Assembly: GCA_019454105.1 (NCBI GenBank)
Contig: CP075364.1
Coordinates: 375,362-439,361 of the forward strand
Reading direction: 5' to 3'
Source of the DNA: Fimbriimonadaceae bacterium
GTDB taxonomy: Bacteria > Armatimonadota > Fimbriimonadia > Fimbriimonadales > Fimbriimonadaceae
DNA: 64,000 bases
Shown: piece by piece, positions 60,534 through 64,000 of the stretch
How the letters are laid out: each line of letters opens with the position of its first letter
Position numbering within the stretch: position 1 is the stretch's first letter
Made by a program: the position numbers and the translations under genes
Notes under the pieces: model-generated
Databases searched by the model: none
What the model saw: the letters and a program-made list of their open reading frames with translations, nothing else
Told to the model about the DNA's origin: nothing

Positions 60534-61895
60534 CTAGCCGCGCGAGTCTTGACGGTTGGCGATCACGGTCTCGCCCGACTCGGCCCCGCTGGCCGCGGCA
60601 CGGGCCGCGTCGAGCAAGGATCCGGCGTTGTTGGCCTGGGGGCCAAGGCTGGCGATACCGACGGCGGCCAGCCCATCAGCGACTTCAGAACTTGTCAGCG
60701 TGTGGCACAAGGCCTCCAGCGTCGCGGGTGCCGTCTCGGGGGCCAGTACGACGAGGGACTTGGAATCGAGCTTGGCCGCCCAGTCTCGGGAGCGCAAGAG
60801 GCTGCGCAAGGAATCCGACAGTTCAGGCAGCGACCCTTCCGTGCGGACGTCGATCCAGGCCAGGGAAAGCGGCACCCGGCTTCGACGGGCCCGCTCGATC
60901 TCCAGTCTCAGGGCCTCCATAAAGGTGCCCTTGGGCGTCAGATGCCATTCGCTGTCAGAAAGAGCCCCCAATCGGAGCGACTGCTCCTGTTGGATGTTCG
61001 CCAAACGGATCCTCACCGCGTCGGCCACGGCCAAGAGATAGTCCTTCTCGTGCCCATCGATCACGACCGACAAGACGCCCATGCACGACCCTCGGGCCGT
61101 CAAAGGCAGGCAGACAAAGCTCCCGGCGATCGACTCGAGGTGAGGACAGACCGGAGTGTCCTCCTTGTCGGCCCCGTGTGCGGCGCCCCGCCGGACCGCC
61201 CAGCACGCGTCGGGCTCGAAGCACAAGAGCGAGTCCCCAGCCCCCCAATTTGCGGCCGGGACGAACCGGCCCGAGTCGTGCAGCGACCGCAAGAACAGGG
61301 CCCCTCCCAACGGAAAGTCTCGGCGACCGAACCGGGCGACCTCTTTGGCCGCCTCCTGGAGCGTCAGGCAGGACTGGAGATAGTCTGAGAAAGCGAGAAG
61401 CACCGAGAGCCGCTCCGTGTTGACCCGCAGTTCCTCTGTCCGAGCCTCGAGCTCCCGGTTCAGGTTCTCCAGTCGGGCTTCTGCCTCGACCACGTCGGTC
61501 ACGTCCTCCAGGAAGACCGTGAAGAGCCGCTCCGAGACCGTGATCGTTTGGGTGAGCGAGGCCTCGAGCACCGAACGGTGCGAGTCCGACCCGCCCGAGA
61601 GCCGGAGAGGGCTCCGAAGCGTCAGTGATGACTGATCGGTTGTTTTCAATCGTTCAAACTCGGCGGTCCATGCGGCGCGGTCGCTGGGCCGGAGGATCTC
61701 CACGAAAGGCCTGCCCACGGTCTCACCGATCGGAGACCGCAGCATCCGCGAGGCCCGTTGATTGAACAACTGGACTTCGCCAGCCTCGTTCAGGCACACG
61801 ATCCCCTGCGAGGAGCACCCGATCAGTTCTTCGATCTGCTCCACCGGATCTACCTGGCCCTCGGCCTTCCTTGCCGGATCAAACACGGATCCCAT
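60534..61895 (-). CDS. PAS-GAF protein with degenerate GGDEF-like domain
   Basis: The 453-residue protein has a PAS domain (~20-140, SSQGIVCLNEAGEVQLFNQR), a coiled coil (~140-180, VVEAEARLENLNRELEARTE), a GAF domain (~180-320, CWAVRRGAAHG...CPHLESIAGSFVCLPL) and a C-terminal diguanylate-cyclase-like fold (~330-445). In the last domain the GGDEF loop is replaced (AKLDSKSLVVLAPE), so cyclic-di-GMP synthesis is not expected; it may only bind GTP or a partner. There is no membrane segment, so it is a cytoplasmic sensor. It lies 82 bases upstream of the pilB-like gene on the same strand, suggesting pilus control. Confidence 0.85.
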   Translation of the reverse strand: MGSVFDPARKAEGQVDPVEQIEELIGCSSQGIVCLNEAGEVQLFNQRASRMLRSPIGETVGRPFVEILRPSDRAAWTAEFERLKTTDQSSLTLRSPLRLSGGSDSHRSVLEASLTQTITVSERLFTVFLEDVTDVVEAEARLENLNRELEARTEELRVNTERLSVLLAFSDYLQSCLTLQEAAKEVARFGRRDFPLGGALFLRSLHDSGRFVPAANWGAGDSLLCFEPDACWAVRRGAAHGADKEDTPVCPHLESIAGSFVCLPLTARGSCMGVLSVVIDGHEKDYLLAVADAVRIRLANIQQEQSLRLGALSDSEWHLTPKGTFMEALRLEIERARRSRVPLSLAWIDVRTEGSLPELSDSLRSLLRSRDWAAKLDSKSLVVLAPETAPATLEALCHTLTSSEVADGLAAVGIASLGPQANNAGSLLDAARAAASGAESGETVIANRQDSRG

Positions 61896-61993
61896 CAGCC
61901 CGAACAGCTTCCTCCATCCATTTTCGGACGAAGGAACTCCGATGTCCAGATCGAGGGCCGGTTCGGACGAAAGATCCTTAGGTGGCCTGCCCG

Positions 61994-62602
61994 TTACCGG
62001 ACCCGAATATTGTACACCTGTTTCCTACCCATCAGTTCGATCACGATCTGACCGGTTCCTGGGAACGTGGCGGTGAACTTGTCGTCCGGGCTCAGTCGGC
62101 CGATCCCTCCGCTGACCCACACCGAAGGGGCCACCGACATCGCGGCGACGCCATCGACACGGACGTTGAGGTCGATCGTGTCCCCAATGCCAATGATCTG
62201 GCCTTCGGTGAGGTCGCTTGTGAACCCGCGGATCAGCGCGTTGCTCCCGAGCTTGACCGGCCTCACGTTCGCGATGAAGCACTGCTCCTGTCCCAGTACC
62301 GTCGTGAAGGTGTAGGGCCGATACAGGCGGTTGATCGGGCGCACCGTGATCTCGACCGTCCCCACTTCCTGGCGTGGGAAACGGAACACTCCGTCCCTCA
62401 CCAGGGTCCGTAGGATCGACTCGTTGCGCTTCAAGTCGACGGTCGCTTGGCCGACAGTCGGCTCCGACATGCGACCGATCGGGATGTTGCCCTCGCCTGT
62501 GGGCAGCTCATCCTGGGCCGCAAGGGGCGAGGCCCCACTGCAAGTAAAGCTCAGGGCCGCCGCCAATACTAGCGACGGCACAAAAGGGTAAGAGAATTTC
62601 AT
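61994..62602 (-). CDS. secreted protein of unknown function with Ig-like end
   Basis: The 202-residue protein has a signal peptide (MKFSYPFVPSLVLAAALSFT). Its first third (GNIPIGRMSEPTVGQATVDL and KRNESILRTLVRDGVF) has no known match. The C-terminus (GRLSPDDKFTATFPGTGQIV, then IELMGRKQVYNIRVR) resembles a bacterial Ig-like (Big) repeat. The ATG overlaps the upstream TPR gene by four bases (ATGA), so the two are co-translated. It may be a pilus- or surface-associated partner of the neighbouring ATPase. The function is unknown. Confidence 0.7.
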   Translation of the reverse strand: MKFSYPFVPSLVLAAALSFTCSGASPLAAQDELPTGEGNIPIGRMSEPTVGQATVDLKRNESILRTLVRDGVFRFPRQEVGTVEITVRPINRLYRPYTFTTVLGQEQCFIANVRPVKLGSNALIRGFTSDLTEGQIIGIGDTIDLNVRVDGVAAMSVAPSVWVSGGIGRLSPDDKFTATFPGTGQIVIELMGRKQVYNIRVR

Positions 62603-64000
62603 GACCGAGTTCCAGTGCCAACGGTCAGCTTGCCGATCAGCGGCCAGTTCGACGACGATTCCTGAAACCAGGGCTCCAGTAACGTCGCTTTTGTCCTGAG
62701 GTCGCTTTCCAGGGCCTCGCCCTGCGTCCTCAGTTGTTCCGCCTCCTTGGACTGACCAAGAATCCCGACAATTCGGGAAAGTTCAGCCATGATTCTGGCC
62801 GAATTCGGGCGGAGTCCTTGAGACTCCGAGGACCCGATGGCCGTTCGGAGGACGTCGGCCGCTTCTGACAGTTTGCCTTCCGACTCGAGCACCAAGCCGT
62901 GGGCCCAGTCGAGAAGGACACCGGCCTCACCGAGAGTCCCTCGGTCGGCCAAGGCCTTGCCTTCGATCCAAGTCGAACGGGCGGCCTGGGGCTGGCCCAG
63001 TCTTGCATAGGCCGCCGCCAAGTACGCGTCAGCGACCGCGAGGGCCACTGGATAGTTGTTCGCCATGCTGTGGCTCTTGAACTGGAAGGCGTAGTCGCGG
63101 GCCAGCTCGTGGTCGCCGCGGGCCACGGCCAGTTCGCACTGGATCCGCGCGGCCAAAGACTCGCTCCGCCGATATTGGCCCTGAAGGGCCTTGGCCTGAC
63201 TGCTGACGACCAGTTCGCGGGCCTGGCTTTCCTGGCCAACGCGCACGAGAAGGAGGGCAAAGGCGAGGTCGCACAGGGTCAGCCTGGCCTCGTCCTTCGT
63301 GCTGAAGGCGACGTCGCGGGCCCGCATGAGGACGAGCGTCGCTTGGTCGAACCGCCCAAGGTGGGTCAGGGCGATGCCGTTTTGGATCATCAGCTCCAAC
63401 ACTTGGTCGGCATGGCCGGTGCGGTAAGCCTCTTCCAGGGCGAGTTCGGTTTGAGCCTGGGCCGACTTATAGTGGCCCTGGGCCGCCATGATGCTCGAGT
63501 AGTTGGCGCGCACATAGACCAGGGCCGAGTCGGACAGGTTCTGATCGTCCAGGAGGTTGCTCAACGCCTGTTCGGCGTCCGTGAACCGGCCTTCCCGCTC
63601 AGCGAGAGCCGCCAGCGAGACAAGGCCCTTCCACTTAGAACCCTCAGGCAGAAGCGCGATCGCGGTGTCGAAACAAGCCCGGGCTTTCTCCAGTTGGCCC
63701 AAGTTCGTATAGCAGTAGCCCAGAGTCTGACAACAGGCGCCGGTCTTGGCGTCCATGCCTTGGGCCACGAAGGTGGTCTTGGCCGCTTCCAGGTTTTGGA
63801 CGGCCTCGACGAAGTCGCCCTTCAGAGCCAGGGCGTTGCCAGCCCTCCGCAAGAGCTCGGCCTTGATGGCTGGGCTCTCGGTTTGCCGGGCCGTGTCGAT
63901 CGTTTGAAGGGCCAGCTGGGCCGCGCCTTTCGGGTCAGACGGACTCAGCATCGCGTCGATCAGCTTCAAAGCCGCGCCCATCCCAGACCGCGAGTCCAGG
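62599..64000 (-). CDS. TPR-repeat protein, 5' end beyond window
   Basis: The frame is open through the window edge (codons upstream of ATG 63981 show no stop), so at least 466 residues are encoded and the N-terminus lies outside. The visible part is almost entirely TPR repeats (AELLRRAGNALALKGDFVEA, ACCQTLGYCYTNLGQLEKAR, LMIQNGIALTHLGRFDQATL). Long TPR stretches like this form the C-termini of AfsR-type regulators, as at 1232-4264, but also occur in export scaffolds. The next gene overlaps its stop by four bases. The role is unknown. Confidence 0.8.
   Translation of the reverse strand, partial: LDSRSGMGAALKLIDAMLSPSDPKGAAQLALQTIDTARQTESPAIKAELLRRAGNALALKGDFVEAVQNLEAAKTTFVAQGMDAKTGACCQTLGYCYTNLGQLEKARACFDTAIALLPEGSKWKGLVSLAALAEREGRFTDAEQALSNLLDDQNLSDSALVYVRANYSSIMAAQGHYKSAQAQTELALEEAYRTGHADQVLELMIQNGIALTHLGRFDQATLVLMRARDVAFSTKDEARLTLCDLAFALLLVRVGQESQARELVVSSQAKALQGQYRRSESLAARIQCELAVARGDHELARDYAFQFKSHSMANNYPVALAVADAYLAAAYARLGQPQAARSTWIEGKALADRGTLGEAGVLLDWAHGLVLESEGKLSEAADVLRTAIGSSESQGLRPNSARIMAELSRIVGILGQSKEAEQLRTQGEALESDLRTKATLLEPWFQESSSNWPLIGKLTVGTGTRS

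Overview
The window most likely comes from a GC-rich chromosome of the phylum Armatimonadota, class Fimbriimonadia or a close relative. The evidence is three copies of a pilin-like secreted protein whose N-terminus reads [20 protein letters not shown] followed by FPVFAQAK, one PEP-CTERM protein, several PQQ-type and DUF1800-type secreted proteins, and gene starts that often lack a Shine-Dalgarno site. This is an assignment by gene style; no rRNA is present to confirm it.

Region by region: 1-5.3 kb holds the end of a PA14 secreted protein, an AfsR/SARP-type regulator broken by one in-frame TAA, an EVE-domain protein and a SpoIIAA-like protein. 5.3-17.3 kb is a maltodextrin/alpha-glucan locus, all on the minus strand: GH31 glucosidase, LacI repressor, GH13 amylase, a pilin-like protein with a small membrane protein, a secreted unknown, and a two-gene importer in which the binding protein is fused to the first permease. 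No importer ATPase is encoded here. 17.4-20.2 kb has a PEP-CTERM protein and the tryptophan-to-kynurenine pair kynA-kynU. 20.2-23.8 kb is a Mn/Fe/Zn ABC importer operon whose last permease carries a winged-helix-like tail. It is followed by tRNA-Gln(UUG).

24-33 kb is rich in secreted proteins: a tandem pair of PQQ-type sugar dehydrogenases, two more pilin-like proteins, a secreted protein sharing a C-terminal module with the dehydrogenases, a block of ~120-bp GC-rich tandem repeats, a ferritin and a tRNA-dihydrouridine synthase. 33-43 kb is mostly housekeeping: DedA, an S-adenosylhomocysteine riboswitch with its terminator upstream of ahcY, gap, an esterase, a DUF1800 protein, carA and glyQ. 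A family of CCCCCTCCCCCG-n3/4-CGGGGGAGGGGG palindromes is scattered between these genes. 43-57 kb has a subtilase, an NTF2-like protein, a WD40-like protein, purL, a large TPR protein, nadK, an OppF-type ATPase, phoU, a polysaccharide ABC exporter with a convergent glycosyltransferase, and greA. 57-64 kb has a Tat-exported phosphoesterase, a double-HTH regulator, a short PilB-type ATPase, a PAS-GAF-degenerate GGDEF protein, a secreted unknown and a TPR protein cut by the window edge.

Two themes run through the window. First, many genes have a -10-like hexamer (TAGAAT, TATACT, CATAAT, TAAGAT) only 5-7 bases before the start codon, which predicts leaderless mRNAs. Second, genes within operons overlap by four bases, often with unusual starts (GTGA, TTGA and one CTGA). 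The strongest leads for follow-up are the nonsense-split AfsR regulator, the riboswitch, the leaderless-promoter pattern, the transporter fusions, and the pairing of pilin-like genes with tiny membrane proteins.
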